From contig CAMEFI010000008.1 of the NCBI GenBank assembly GCA_945915475.1, positions 1 through 64,000 on the forward strand: a stretch of DNA of 64,000 nt, read 5' to 3'. This DNA is from an uncultured Clostridium sp. Lineage in GTDB: Bacteria > Bacillota > Clostridia > Lachnospirales > Lachnospiraceae. Below are positions 1 to 7,440 of this stretch, piece by piece. The notes under the pieces are model-generated. The model did not search any database, was not told where the DNA came from, and saw only the letters and a list, made by a program, of their open reading frames with translations. How positions within the stretch are numbered: position 1 is the first letter of the stretch; every line of letters begins with the position of its first letter. Position numbers and translations under genes: made by a program.

Positions 1-55
1 GTAGAGCACCTGACTTTTAATCAGGTTGTCGGGGGTTCGAATCCCCCGTGCTTCA
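1..55 (+). tRNA. tRNA-Lys(UUU), 5' end cut by the window edge
   Basis: The window opens inside the D-arm. The anticodon arm CCTGA-CTTTTAA-TCAGG (8-24) gives anticodon TTT. The T-arm GGGGG-TTCGAAT-CCCCC is intact, and the 3' acceptor strand GTGCTTC plus discriminator A ends at 55. About 20 nt of the 5' side lie outside the window. Confidence 0.93.
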
Positions 56-92
56 CTGGAAAGAAGCAGTAATGCTTCTTTTCTTCTTTCAT

Positions 93-172
93 GCGGATGT
101 GGCGGAACTGGCAGACGCGCTAGACTTAGGATCTAGTGGGAGACCGTGCAGGTTCAATTCCTGTCATCCGCA
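93..172 (+). tRNA. tRNA-Leu(UAG)
   Basis: Acceptor strands GCGGATG (93-99) and CATCCGC (165-171) pair fully, and discriminator A is 172. The anticodon arm CTAGA-CTTAGGA-TCTAG reads UAG. A class II variable arm (TGGGAGACCG) and a normal T-arm follow. CCA is not encoded. The last 51 bases of this gene (122-172) are repeated exactly at 2984-3034, which marks it as the integration target of the island that follows. Confidence 0.96.
122..172 (+). repeat. Left attachment-site repeat (attL core), 51 bp
   Basis: These 51 bases, from the anticodon loop to the 3' end of tRNA-Leu, are identical to 2984-3034 in the same orientation. This is the usual footprint of a tyrosine recombinase that uses a tRNA 3' half and rebuilds the tRNA on insertion. 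Confidence 0.9.
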
Positions 173-192
173 TCAAGTGTAGTAAAATAAAG

Positions 193-226
193 GAATCCAA
201 GAGTTTTTATCTCTTGGATTCTTTTG
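193..226 (+). terminator. Rho-independent terminator after tRNA-Leu
   Basis: An 11-bp perfect stem GAATCCAAGAG / CTCTTGGATTC with a 7-nt loop is followed by TTTT. It ends the tRNA transcript just inside the left end of the island. Confidence 0.85.
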
Positions 227-238
227 CCTTTAAGATGG

Positions 239-262
239 TTGACATCAACCGTGACATCAACG
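239..262 (+). repeat. Left copy of tandem GACATCAAC motif, possible integrase arm site
   Basis: TTGACATCAACC is followed directly by GTGACATCAACG, so the 10-mer GACATCAAC(C/G) occurs twice with 12-bp periodicity. The same 24 bp with a single mismatch and the same orientation recur at 2861-2884 near the other island end. Paired direct repeats flanking att cores are typical arm-type sites of tyrosine integrases. That role is inferred. Confidence 0.55.
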
Positions 263-278
263 GGAAATAATTTGTATT

Positions 279-686
279 TTAGCGTTGAATTGTTCTTGTT
301 ACTTTTTGGAGTGTTTCAAATTTCTCGGGTTGTTCACTCTTTGATACACGTACAATTCTTGCACCTGTTTTGGACTGCATTTTTATTTTTTCGTCTATAT
401 CAGGACTGGTAACTGAGTCGAAAAGATTTTTATAGTGCACTGTTATTACTTCTAAATCTTCTTTGAGGTTGTATGTATCTTGAATCGGACTTTCTTTTTT
501 TTCTATATAATTATTTAAAGCAACCTCATCTAGTTCCATGTTTTTAAAAGCCCACCTGTTAGAACCTTTGTGGCTTGAAGTATCTCTGATATGATACTTA
601 CAATAGTCGTACCCCTTTAACCCCTTTATTAGCTTTATAAGCCTTGCGGTAGATATGACGGAAGTACCAAATGAGATTATAGCAGC
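279..686 (-). pseudogene. Unrecognised ORF relic in the island
   Basis: On the minus strand a frame stays open from just after a TAA near 687 down to the stop at 279. The only usual start in it is an ATG at 539, which has no Shine-Dalgarno sequence, while coding-like sequence continues upstream of that ATG (residues reading YDYCKYHIRD then SSHKGSNRWAFKN). This looks like the C-terminal end of a larger protein whose 5' part is gone. From ATG 539 it would be 86 aa, acidic at first and basic at the end. I recognise no family. It overlaps the promoter area of the DUF5688 gene on the other strand, so a chance open frame is also possible. Confidence 0.35.
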
Positions 687-705
687 TTAAAAGGAGAAAA
701 AGGAT

Positions 706-1626
706 ATGGGTATTGAAGAATTTTGTGGGAAAGTAATGGATCAATTGCGGAAAGCTGTACCTGCAGATACAGAAATCAGAATGCAGAAGGTATATAAGAA
801 CAATGGATTGTGTCTGTTTGGTATTGGGATTTGCTATGGTAATGAAATTTGCACACCGCAAATCTATATGAATGAATATTATCAAAGTTATCAGAACGGA
901 AAGAAGAGTATCGTTCAGATTGCAGAGGAAGTTATGAAATTGCGGAAAAGCATGGAACAGGAAAAGATAGAGCCGATTACTGATTTACAGTGGGGCAACA
1001 TAAAAGACAAATTATTCTGCCGACTGGTTAATTTGCAAATGAATCAGAAAAAAATTGAACACATACCACACAGGACATATTTGGACTTTGCAATTACCTG
1101 TAGGCTATTACATCTGGTGGATTGCAATGGGATGGCATCATCCGAAATAGGTTATGATGAATTAGAACTAATGGGGGTAACAGAAGAAGAACTGTTCAAC
1201 CAGGCATTGCTAAATACAGAGAGGCTGTTTCCTGTGGAGTTCAGACCGATGGTTTCTGTTTTGGAAAAGATTCTGCAGAACCAGAATGCACCAGACAGTC
1301 TGATAAAAGAGAGCTTGGATTTGGAAGAAATGCAGGAAAAGGTAAATATGTATGTACTATCCAATACAACAGGGGTAAACGGAGCCATGACCATTCTATA
1401 CGAAGATATATTAAAGCAGATTGCAATTCAGCTGAAAACAGAGATTTTGTATCTGCTGCCATCATCGGTGCATGAGTGGATTGTTCTGCCAGGTTGTGAC
1501 GATGTTGCATTTCTGAAAGATCTCGTAGAGAATGTAAATTATACAGAAGTGCCTGATATGGATGTGTTGTCTTACCATGTATATCGTTATGACAGGAGTA
1601 CGGACATGGTAGAAATTGCCGCTTAG
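706..1626 (+). CDS. DUF5688 family protein
   Basis: This is a 306-aa soluble protein with no signal peptide or membrane segment. The N-terminus (IEEFCGKVMDQL, then RMQKVYKNNGLCLFGIGI and PQIYMNEYY) matches the pattern I know as DUF5688, a family abundant in Lachnospiraceae and often carried on accessory DNA. The biochemical role is unknown. The start is supported by AAGGAGAAAAAGGAT just upstream. It is the first intact gene of the island at tRNA-Leu, and a hairpin terminator lies about 150 bp downstream, so it appears to be transcribed alone. Family assignment is from memory of conserved blocks. Confidence 0.8.
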   Translation: MGIEEFCGKVMDQLRKAVPADTEIRMQKVYKNNGLCLFGIGICYGNEICTPQIYMNEYYQSYQNGKKSIVQIAEEVMKLRKSMEQEKIEPITDLQWGNIKDKLFCRLVNLQMNQKKIEHIPHRTYLDFAITCRLLHLVDCNGMASSEIGYDELELMGVTEEELFNQALLNTERLFPVEFRPMVSVLEKILQNQNAPDSLIKESLDLEEMQEKVNMYVLSNTTGVNGAMTILYEDILKQIAIQLKTEILYLLPSSVHEWIVLPGCDDVAFLKDLVENVNYTEVPDMDVLSYHVYRYDRSTDMVEIAA

Positions 1627-1777
1627 AAATGGAAAACGGAAAGGCTGTGGCAATAACCATAGTCTTTCCAATGGTTAGAAGTGTCTGAAAAGGTGTACCT
1701 TTTCGGTCAATAGGAAAATGTTATATATCACAGGGAAAAAGAGTTCGTAAAGGTTGAGGTTAGTGTTTATGGATATA

Positions 1778-1811
1778 TCCGTAAAGCATGCCACCTTTAC
1801 GGACTTTTTTT
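1778..1811 (+). terminator. Rho-independent terminator after the DUF5688 gene
   Basis: The 9-bp perfect stem TCCGTAAAG / CTTTACGGA encloses an 8-nt loop and is followed by CTTTTTTT. Confidence 0.8.
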
Positions 1812-1904
1812 GGAATGGAAGATTGGTATAATAAAATGACAGTGATTGAAAAAAGAAAAGGATTATGATAGTATGATAATTAATAAAGCATTTGCGAAGG
1901 GCGG

Positions 1905-2705
1905 GTGAAACTGGAAGTGAGTCAGTTGAAAACAAAAGAACAAAAACGAGAATTATTGTTGCAACGGATTAAAGGTCTTCGCCTGCTGGATGATGATTTT
2001 ATGACAAAATGTTTTGAAGATAATATTGAATGTACCGAGTTATTATTGCATATTATAATAGGTAAATCAGATTTAAGAGTTAAAAGTGCCCGTACACAAT
2101 ATACTATAAAGAATCTACAAGGTCGTTCTGTTCGTTTGGATATTTTTGCAGAAGATAGTGCTGATAAAAAATATAATGTCGAGATACAAAGGGCAGATAA
2201 AGGAGCAGGAGCAAAAAGAGCCAGACATAATAGTAGTTTGATTGATGCGAACACTATTTTGCCAGGTGATGATGTAAATGAATTACCAGAAACGTATGTA
2301 ATATTTATTACGGAAAATGATGTATTTGGAAAGAATAAACCAATCTATCATATCAATCGAATGATTGAGGAAATTGGAGAGTCTTTTGACGATGGTTCAC
2401 ATATCATATATGTGAATGGTGCGTATCGGGATGATACACCATTGGGGAAACTGATGTATGATTTTTCTTGTACGAACCCTGCTGATATGAATTATAAAGT
2501 GTTAGCGGAGTGCACAAGGTATTTTAAAGAAGATAAGGAGGGCTTGGAATCTATGTGCAAAGTTGTAGAAGATATGATTAATGAAGAAGTAAAAGAGAGT
2601 AATATTGCAATTGCAATGCGTATGTTAGAGGATGGCAAGCTGTCCGTAGAAGAAATTGCGACATATGTTGGGTTGAGTGTTGAGGAAGTAAAAGAGCTTT
2701 CGTAA
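1905..2705 (+). CDS. PD-(D/E)XK nuclease family (Rpn-like) protein
   Basis: The protein has up to 266 aa. The N-terminal block LLDDDFMTKCFEDN and the nuclease signature LDIF...NVEIQ (Asp79, Glu93, Gln95) fit the PD-(D/E)XK 'transposase/Rpn' family (PF12784-like), whose better studied relatives are RecA-independent recombination-promoting nucleases. The C-terminal tail (MLEDGKLSVEEIATYVGLSVEEVKEL) forms a short helix-turn-helix-like segment common in Clostridial members. Start choice is uncertain: GTG 1905 has GGGCGG almost touching it, whereas TTG 1926 has GGAAGTGAG at a good distance and would give 259 aa. It lies on the tRNA-Leu island. Such proteins are frequent on mobile DNA, but nothing here shows that it moves the island. 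Confidence 0.82.
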   Translation: MKLEVSQLKTKEQKRELLLQRIKGLRLLDDDFMTKCFEDNIECTELLLHIIIGKSDLRVKSARTQYTIKNLQGRSVRLDIFAEDSADKKYNVEIQRADKGAGAKRARHNSSLIDANTILPGDDVNELPETYVIFITENDVFGKNKPIYHINRMIEEIGESFDDGSHIIYVNGAYRDDTPLGKLMYDFSCTNPADMNYKVLAECTRYFKEDKEGLESMCKVVEDMINEEVKESNIAIAMRMLEDGKLSVEEIATYVGLSVEEVKELS

Positions 2706-2860
2706 GAATAGAAAAACCTTAAAGTTGAAATTGTCTGTAGAAGAGAGTGAGATAATAGAAGAGTCTGTATTTAAATTGGCATATGATATAAAAATGGAAC
2801 ATGAAAGTTGAAATAAATGGATAACAACGGAAATGCTTTGAGAAGAAAATCTGACACACT

Positions 2861-2884
2861 TTGACATCAACCCTGACATCAACG
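2861..2884 (+). repeat. Right copy of tandem GACATCAAC motif
   Basis: TTGACATCAACC then CTGACATCAACG matches the left copy (239-262) at 23 of 24 positions in the same orientation. It lies about 100 bp inside the right 51-bp repeat. The region 2706-2983 around it has no supported gene; a weak echo of the upstream gene's 3' end (AAGTTGAAATTGTCTGTAGAAGAG) is visible at 2721-2744. Confidence 0.55.
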
Positions 2885-2983
2885 CCAAGGAAAATATATA
2901 TAAATTATTCAGTATGAATTATAAAAAATAACGCAAATTCAGCACTTTTAAGACGTACACAAAAGCAGTAGACATCTAATACC

Positions 2984-3034
2984 AGACTTAGGATCTAGTG
3001 GGAGACCGTGCAGGTTCAATTCCTGTCATCCGCA
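2984..3034 (+). repeat. Right attachment-site repeat (attR core), displaced tRNA-Leu 3' half
   Basis: This is an exact 51-bp copy of 122-172. It lacks the tRNA 5' half, so it is not a functional tRNA. It is probably the original 3' end of the tRNA gene, pushed away by island insertion, since a tRNA-type terminator follows at 3040-3077. Confidence 0.9.
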
Positions 3035-3039
3035 CTAGT

Positions 3040-3077
3040 AAAAAAGATCAAGACACAAAGTGCCTTGGTCTTTTTTA
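3040..3077 (+). terminator. Terminator, probably the original one of tRNA-Leu
   Basis: AAAAAGATCAAG pairs with CTTGGTCTTTTTT (one G-T pair) around an ACACAAAGTGC loop, ending in a T tract. Confidence 0.7.
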
Positions 3078-3096
3078 GTAGCGAAACGAACCCCTT

Positions 3097-3232
3097 GAAC
3101 CAGTCGGTTCAATGTCTTCGCTCCGCTCCGGTCGGCGCAAGGCTGAGGTCCACAGGACCTCATGCGCCCTGGCATCCACACTAGCTTTGAGAATGTCGGA
3201 GCCTTTGAATTACAAGGGTTCCGACGTTTTTT
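3097..3232 (+). other. Structured non-coding block with two hairpins and a terminator
   Basis: GAACC-AGTC-GGTTC (3097-3110) is followed by a two-tier hairpin: GGCGCA (3134-3139) with TGCGCC (3163-3168), and inside it GAGGTCC-ACA-GGACCTC (3145-3161). The block ends with a strong terminator, GTCGGAGCC with GGTTCCGAC, then GTTTTTT (3195-3232). No supported ORF is present. It could be a small RNA or read-through remnants of the old tRNA transcript. From 3233 to about 3570 I see no gene or clear signal. Confidence 0.45.
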
Positions 3233-3570
3233 CTTGATTAGATTATGAGCCCACACATCTAATGTTTATTTATCAAGTTTTACTAATGGAGTATCTATTA
3301 CTTTTTATGTATGGTTAAAAGTTACTTATCCTTTTGACAGTTTGTAAAAACTGTTCTGCTCCTTGATTGCGAGTTACACTTTCTGGTTCATGCAATGAGT
3401 TGTTCATTCAAATGCTTTCCCAAATGGAATAGAGGGTGCAGGTTTACACCCATTGCCTATCAAGAAATTGGTGGCATAAAGGCAAAATGCCGATAAATTT
3501 AGATTTCTATATGGTGTTAGAACTGAAGTAAACTGAAATTACTTTCGTTTTAATTTAATTTGGAAACTTA

Positions 3571-3599
3571 TTGACAATATAGGATATATCCTATACAAT
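3571..3599 (+). promoter_or_regulatory. Promoter of the DUF4160/DUF2442 pair with embedded 18-bp palindromic operator
   Basis: TTGACA (3571-3576), a 17-nt spacer and TACAAT (3594-3599) form a strong sigma-A promoter. The spacer contains the perfect 18-bp palindrome TATAGGATATATCCTATA (3578-3595), which reaches into the -10 box. A dimeric HTH repressor bound there would block RNA polymerase; the obvious candidate is the HTH protein encoded by the second gene. Confidence 0.75.
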
Positions 3600-3626
3600 T
3601 ATCTTAGAAATACAAAGGACATATCA

Positions 3627-3881
3627 ATGCCGGTTATATCAAGATTTCACGGAATAGTAATAAAGATGTACCTAAGACAGAAAGAACATAATCCACCACA
3701 TATTCATGCAATTTTTGGAGATTATATAGGTATGTTCTCGTTATCAGATGGAGAAATGTTTGAAGGCGATATCCCTTCTAAGGAACAAAAACTAATTAAG
3801 ACATTTGTTTTGAAATATGGAGAAGAATTATTAAAGATGTGGAATACACAGCAGTTTTCTACATTAGAACCGCTTGAATAA
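3627..3881 (+). CDS. DUF4160 family protein
   Basis: This small 84-aa protein has the DUF4160 hallmark HNPPHIHAIFGDY at residues 21-33 after an N-terminal strand (RFHGIVIKMYL). The family is commonly encoded directly before DUF2442 proteins, and such pairs have been listed as toxin-antitoxin-like modules; the activity is not established. AAAGGA lies 8 nt before the ATG. It is the first gene of a two-gene operon behind a palindrome-bearing promoter, with 18 bp to the next gene. A toxin role would be inference from context only. Confidence 0.82.
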   Translation: MPVISRFHGIVIKMYLRQKEHNPPHIHAIFGDYIGMFSLSDGEMFEGDIPSKEQKLIKTFVLKYGEELLKMWNTQQFSTLEPLE

Positions 3882-3899
3882 TAGAAAGGAGGGTGCAAT

Positions 3900-4367
3900 A
3901 TGACACACAAAATCGTATCTGTCAAACCAATGGAAAATTCTATTTTGCTTGTGGTTTTTCAAAATGGTATTGAAAAAAAATATGATATGCGTACTTTGTA
4001 TCCTGTTTTTCCACAATTTAAAGTGTTTGAAACGGATGTAAATCTATTTAATCATGTTCAAGTTGATACAGGTGGATACGGAATCTCTTGGAATGATAAT
4101 TTGGACTTGGACGCAGAAGATATATGGGAAGATGGTATAGAGACAGGCAATAAAAAAGAAGTAGATATTGTTGCAACCCTAGCAGAAAATTTGATTAAAG
4201 CAAGAAATATTGCAGGAATGACTCAAAAACAATTATCAGAATCTACTGGAATATATCAAGCAGACATAAGCAAAATAGAAAGAGGTCTTGCGAATCCATC
4301 TTTGTCTACATTAAAACGATTGGCAGATGGAATGGGATTGAAGTTACGGATTGAGTTTGAAAATTAA
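3900..4367 (+). CDS. DUF2442 domain fused to XRE-type HTH, predicted autoregulator
   Basis: The 155-aa protein has two parts. Residues 3-80 match DUF2442 (KPMENSILLVVFQNG, GYGISWNDNLDLDAEDIWEDG). Residues about 95-150 are a Cro/C1-type HTH (KARNIAGMTQKQLSESTG, ADISKIERGLANPSLSTLKRL). The fusion of DUF2442 with a DNA-binding domain behind DUF4160 resembles an antitoxin/repressor design: the HTH would bind the 18-bp palindrome in the shared promoter and the DUF2442 part would sense or hold the partner. GGAGGGTGCAAT precedes the ATG. The function as antitoxin is inferred; the domains are clear. Confidence 0.85.
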   Translation: MTHKIVSVKPMENSILLVVFQNGIEKKYDMRTLYPVFPQFKVFETDVNLFNHVQVDTGGYGISWNDNLDLDAEDIWEDGIETGNKKEVDIVATLAENLIKARNIAGMTQKQLSESTGIYQADISKIERGLANPSLSTLKRLADGMGLKLRIEFEN

Positions 4368-4457
4368 ATAGCAACAATCAACAAAAGCATTTGGAGAAGT
4401 ATAAAGTAGTATGATAAAATGGAAAGAAACTCTACTCTGTTAAATCCGAAGGTAAAT

Positions 4458-4492
4458 TTACGCAATTACGCAACATTACGCACTCATATAAT
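4458..4492 (+). promoter_or_regulatory. Triple TTACGCA repeat upstream of a -10 box, before dgt
   Basis: TTACGCAA occurs twice in tandem (4458-4465, 4466-4473), and TTACGCA occurs again at 4476-4482. TATAAT follows at 4487-4492. No good -35 box is present; the repeats occupy that position, which suggests an activator or repressor site. The -10 lies about 100 bp upstream of the likely dgt start. Confidence 0.4.
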
Positions 4493-4590
4493 ATTTTGAA
4501 AAATAAAAAAGGAAATCATGCATTTGTGTCGTATATTTAACAATGGACGGAAAAAACATCGTTTGTATGTGGGAGAAAGGAAGGAATACG

Positions 4591-5595
4591 ATGAACATTC
4601 GTGAGAAACTAGAAGCTTGGGAACATGAATATTTATGCGAATATGCGTCTTTTTCGGATCAATCCTTAGGGAGAGATGTTCCAGAGCCTATGTGCGATGT
4701 GAGAACCATTTATCAGCGGGATCGTGATCGGATTCTGCATAGTAAGTCCTTTCGACGTTTGAAACAGAAGACGCAGGTGTTTTTATCACCGGAAGGGGAT
4801 CATTATCGTACCCGGTTAACACATACATTAGAGGTGTCCCAGACTGCACGCACGATTGCAAGAGCACTTCGCCTGAATGAGGAGTTGACGGAAGCCATTG
4901 CTTTAGGACATGACTTGGGACATACACCGTTTGGGCATGCAGGGGAACGGGCATTGAATGAAGTATGTTCAAGAGGATTCCGACATAATGAGCAGAGTAT
5001 TCGTGTGGTGGAAAGGTTAGAGAAGAAAGGAAAGGGATTGAATCTGACAAAAGAAGTCAGAGATGGAATTCTTAATCATAAAACAACGGGTCACCCTTCT
5101 ACGTTGGAGGGTAAGATTGTACAACTTGCAGACAAGATTGCATATATCAATCACGATATTGACGATGCGATCAGAGGCGGTATTTTACAGGAATCAGATT
5201 TGCCGTTGTCCTGTACAGATTTGCTTGGTAAAAGTACAAGAGACCGGCTTAATACGATTATCCATGATGTGATTGCCAATAGTGAGGGAAAAGGAGATGT
5301 TGTGTGTTCTCCGGATATCCGTCAGGCTATGACGGGACTTCGTAGTTTTTTGTTTGATACAGTCTATACGAATCCTGTGGCAAAAGGAGAAGAAGGCAAG
5401 GCAAAACGTATGCTACAGGAGTTATTTGGTTATTATAGTTCTCATCCGGAGATGATGCCGGAAGAGTATTTAGAGGCGATTGAATCCGGACAGGAACGGG
5501 AAGTGGTGGTGTGCGATTATATCGCAGGAATGACAGACAATTATGCTGTTTTGAAGTTCCAGGAAGCATTTGAACCCAGTGGATGGAAAAGATAG
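4591..5595 (+). CDS. dgt: dGTP triphosphohydrolase-like HD protein
   Basis: This HD-superfamily enzyme is predicted to hydrolyse dGTP (or other dNTPs) to the nucleoside and triphosphate, influencing dNTP pools. From ATG 4591 it has 334 aa, usual for the Firmicute subfamily. Metal ligands are visible: His78 (THTLEVSQ), His107-Asp108 (GHDLGHTPFGH) and Asp181 (ADKIAYINHD). SRSFRRLK-type and RTRLTHT motifs bind the nucleotide. The frame extends upstream to 4543, but GAAAGGAAGG directly before 4591 marks the start. The stop is 10 bp before dnaG, and the dgt-dnaG-rpoD order is widespread in Clostridia, so the genes are likely cotranscribed. Confidence 0.93.
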   Translation: MNIREKLEAWEHEYLCEYASFSDQSLGRDVPEPMCDVRTIYQRDRDRILHSKSFRRLKQKTQVFLSPEGDHYRTRLTHTLEVSQTARTIARALRLNEELTEAIALGHDLGHTPFGHAGERALNEVCSRGFRHNEQSIRVVERLEKKGKGLNLTKEVRDGILNHKTTGHPSTLEGKIVQLADKIAYINHDIDDAIRGGILQESDLPLSCTDLLGKSTRDRLNTIIHDVIANSEGKGDVVCSPDIRQAMTGLRSFLFDTVYTNPVAKGEEGKAKRMLQELFGYYSSHPEMMPEEYLEAIESGQEREVVVCDYIAGMTDNYAVLKFQEAFEPSGWKR

Positions 5596-5605
5596 GTGAT
5601 AGAAG

Positions 5606-7378
5606 ATGTACTATTCTGATGAGATAATTGAAGAGGTACGTTCGCGAAATGATATTGTAGATGTGATCAGCAGTTATGTTAATTTGAAGAAAAAAGGAAA
5701 TTCCTATTCTGCCTGTTGCCCGTTTCATCATGAGAAGACGCCATCTTTTCATGTGAGCAGAGAGAAGCAGATGTATCATTGCTTTGGCTGTGGAGTCGGT
5801 GGTAATGTCTATACGTTTTTGATGGAACATGAGAATTACTCATTTCCGGAGGCAGTGGAAGCTTTAGCACAGAGAGCAGGAATTAAGCTGCCAGAACAAA
5901 GTATGACACCGGAAGCAAAGAAACAGGCGGATCAGCGAAGCCGTATGAAGGATATGAACCGGTTAGCGGCTGGATATTTTCATTATCTGTTACGAACAGA
6001 TCATGGAACACATGCATTAGAATATCTTACGGACAGGGGACTTACAGAAGAGACCATTAATAAGTTTGCACTTGGTTTTTCGGATGTATATAGAGATGAT
6101 CTGTACAAATATCTGAAAAGCAAAGGCTACAAGGATGAAGAGATGAAGAATGCAGGACTGGTTCGGTTTGATGAGAAATATGGACCTTCCGATCAGTTTT
6201 GGAACAGGGTTATGTATCCGATTGTAGATGTAAACAATCGTGTGATAGGATTTGGTGGACGTGTCATGGGAGATGGAAAACCAAAGTATATCAATACCCA
6301 GGAGACAATGGTATTTGATAAAAGCCGGAATCTCTATGGATTGAATCTTGCTAAGAAGAGTAAAAGAAGCGGAATTATTTTTTGTGAAGGCTACATGGAT
6401 GTTATATCCATGCATCAGGCTGGATTTGATAATGCAGTGGCATCCCTTGGAACGGCATTGACACCGGGGCAGGTGAATTTGATTAAAAGATATACGGATC
6501 ATGTATATCTTGCTTATGACAGTGACGAAGCGGGAACGAAGGCAGCACTTCGTGCATTAGATATTATGAGAGAGTTTGAAATGCCGGCAAGAGTGATTTC
6601 CCTAAAACCCTATAAAGATCCTGATGAGTTGATTCAGGCAGAGGGAACAGAGAGCTTTGAGCGAAGGATTGAGCAGGCACAAAGTGGAATTATGTTTGAA
6701 ATCAGCATTTTGGAACATAATTATAACCAGGAAGATCCACAGGAGAGAACACAGTTTCAACAGGAAGCTGCCAAAAGACTTTGCCAGATTACAGATCCGT
6801 TAGAGCGGAATAATTATGTAGAAAGCGTAGCTAAGAAATATGGAATTGATAAGGACAGCTTGAAAGAAACAGTGACAAAGTATGGAGTTTCAGGTGTGGC
6901 AAGGGTAGATTCTTCTGTATTTCGTGAACGAACAACACGAAGATCGGCAGAGGAAGAAAAACAGCAAAAACAGTTAAAGGCAGAACGCCTGTTGATTACG
7001 TGGTTGATCAATGAGAATACATTGTTTGATAAAGTGAAGAATGTTGTCTCTGCGGATGATTTTCTAGACCCGGTATATCATGCTGTGGTAAGCGAGCTTT
7101 ACCAACAATTTGAGAAGGAAGGAAAGGTAACTCCGGCAGCCATCATGAATCATTATCAGAGCAAAGAGGAACATGAGAAGATATCCTCTATCATGCAACA
7201 GGATTTTGATATTCCGGTAGCACCGGAGGAACAATCGGTTGTCATTACAGACCTTGTAAAAAGCATCAAACACAGAAGCTTGCAACACCAGCTGGAGAAG
7301 GCAAAAGGAGATCTTGCACGAACGGGACAATTGATGATGGAAAAAGCAAAAATTGACCAGTTGCAGATTCAAATTTAA
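5606..7378 (+). CDS. dnaG: DNA primase
   Basis: This enzyme synthesises RNA primers at the replication fork and works with the DnaB helicase. At 590 aa it has normal length. The N-terminal CHC2 zinc finger is intact (Cys38, His41, Cys59, Cys62, spaced C-x2-H-x17-C-x2-C). The catalytic core with TOPRIM motifs follows: CEGYMDVIS with the key Glu and AYDSDEAG with the metal-binding Asp residues. The C-terminal third (from about residue 450) is the helicase-interaction region. It sits 10 bp after dgt and 62 bp before rpoD, the classical macromolecular-synthesis grouping of replication and transcription initiation genes. Confidence 0.98.
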   Translation: MYYSDEIIEEVRSRNDIVDVISSYVNLKKKGNSYSACCPFHHEKTPSFHVSREKQMYHCFGCGVGGNVYTFLMEHENYSFPEAVEALAQRAGIKLPEQSMTPEAKKQADQRSRMKDMNRLAAGYFHYLLRTDHGTHALEYLTDRGLTEETINKFALGFSDVYRDDLYKYLKSKGYKDEEMKNAGLVRFDEKYGPSDQFWNRVMYPIVDVNNRVIGFGGRVMGDGKPKYINTQETMVFDKSRNLYGLNLAKKSKRSGIIFCEGYMDVISMHQAGFDNAVASLGTALTPGQVNLIKRYTDHVYLAYDSDEAGTKAALRALDIMREFEMPARVISLKPYKDPDELIQAEGTESFERRIEQAQSGIMFEISILEHNYNQEDPQERTQFQQEAAKRLCQITDPLERNNYVESVAKKYGIDKDSLKETVTKYGVSGVARVDSSVFRERTTRRSAEEEKQQKQLKAERLLITWLINENTLFDKVKNVVSADDFLDPVYHAVVSELYQQFEKEGKVTPAAIMNHYQSKEEHEKISSIMQQDFDIPVAPEEQSVVITDLVKSIKHRSLQHQLEKAKGDLARTGQLMMEKAKIDQLQIQI

Positions 7379-7440
7379 TTTTGATAGATACACATGAATA
7401 TACAAGAATGCAGATGACATTCTGAAGGAAGGATGGAAAA

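Larger units (their letters stand above)
173..2983. mobile_element. Small tRNA-Leu-targeted genomic island lacking an integrase
   Basis: About 2.8 kb lies between the 51-bp repeats of the tRNA-Leu 3' half. It contains an ORF relic (279-686), a DUF5688 gene, a PD-(D/E)XK gene, and near both ends a tandem GACATCAACN motif. I find no integrase, relaxase or excisionase. It therefore resembles a cis-mobilizable element or decayed integrative element that keeps its att ends but needs recombinase from elsewhere. The boundaries are seen directly; the mobility class is inferred. Confidence 0.75.

Noticed and set aside
224-412. 62-aa plus-strand ORF near the tRNA-Leu terminator
   Set aside because: It starts inside the terminator region, has no ribosome site, and runs antisense to the ORF relic; composition is Phe/Leu-rich and non-coding in style.
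598-885. 95-aa minus-strand ORF
   Set aside because: It is mostly antisense to the start of the DUF5688 gene and has no ribosome site.
2984-3034. Second tRNA-Leu gene
   Set aside because: Only the 3' half is present; there is no acceptor 5' strand or D-arm.
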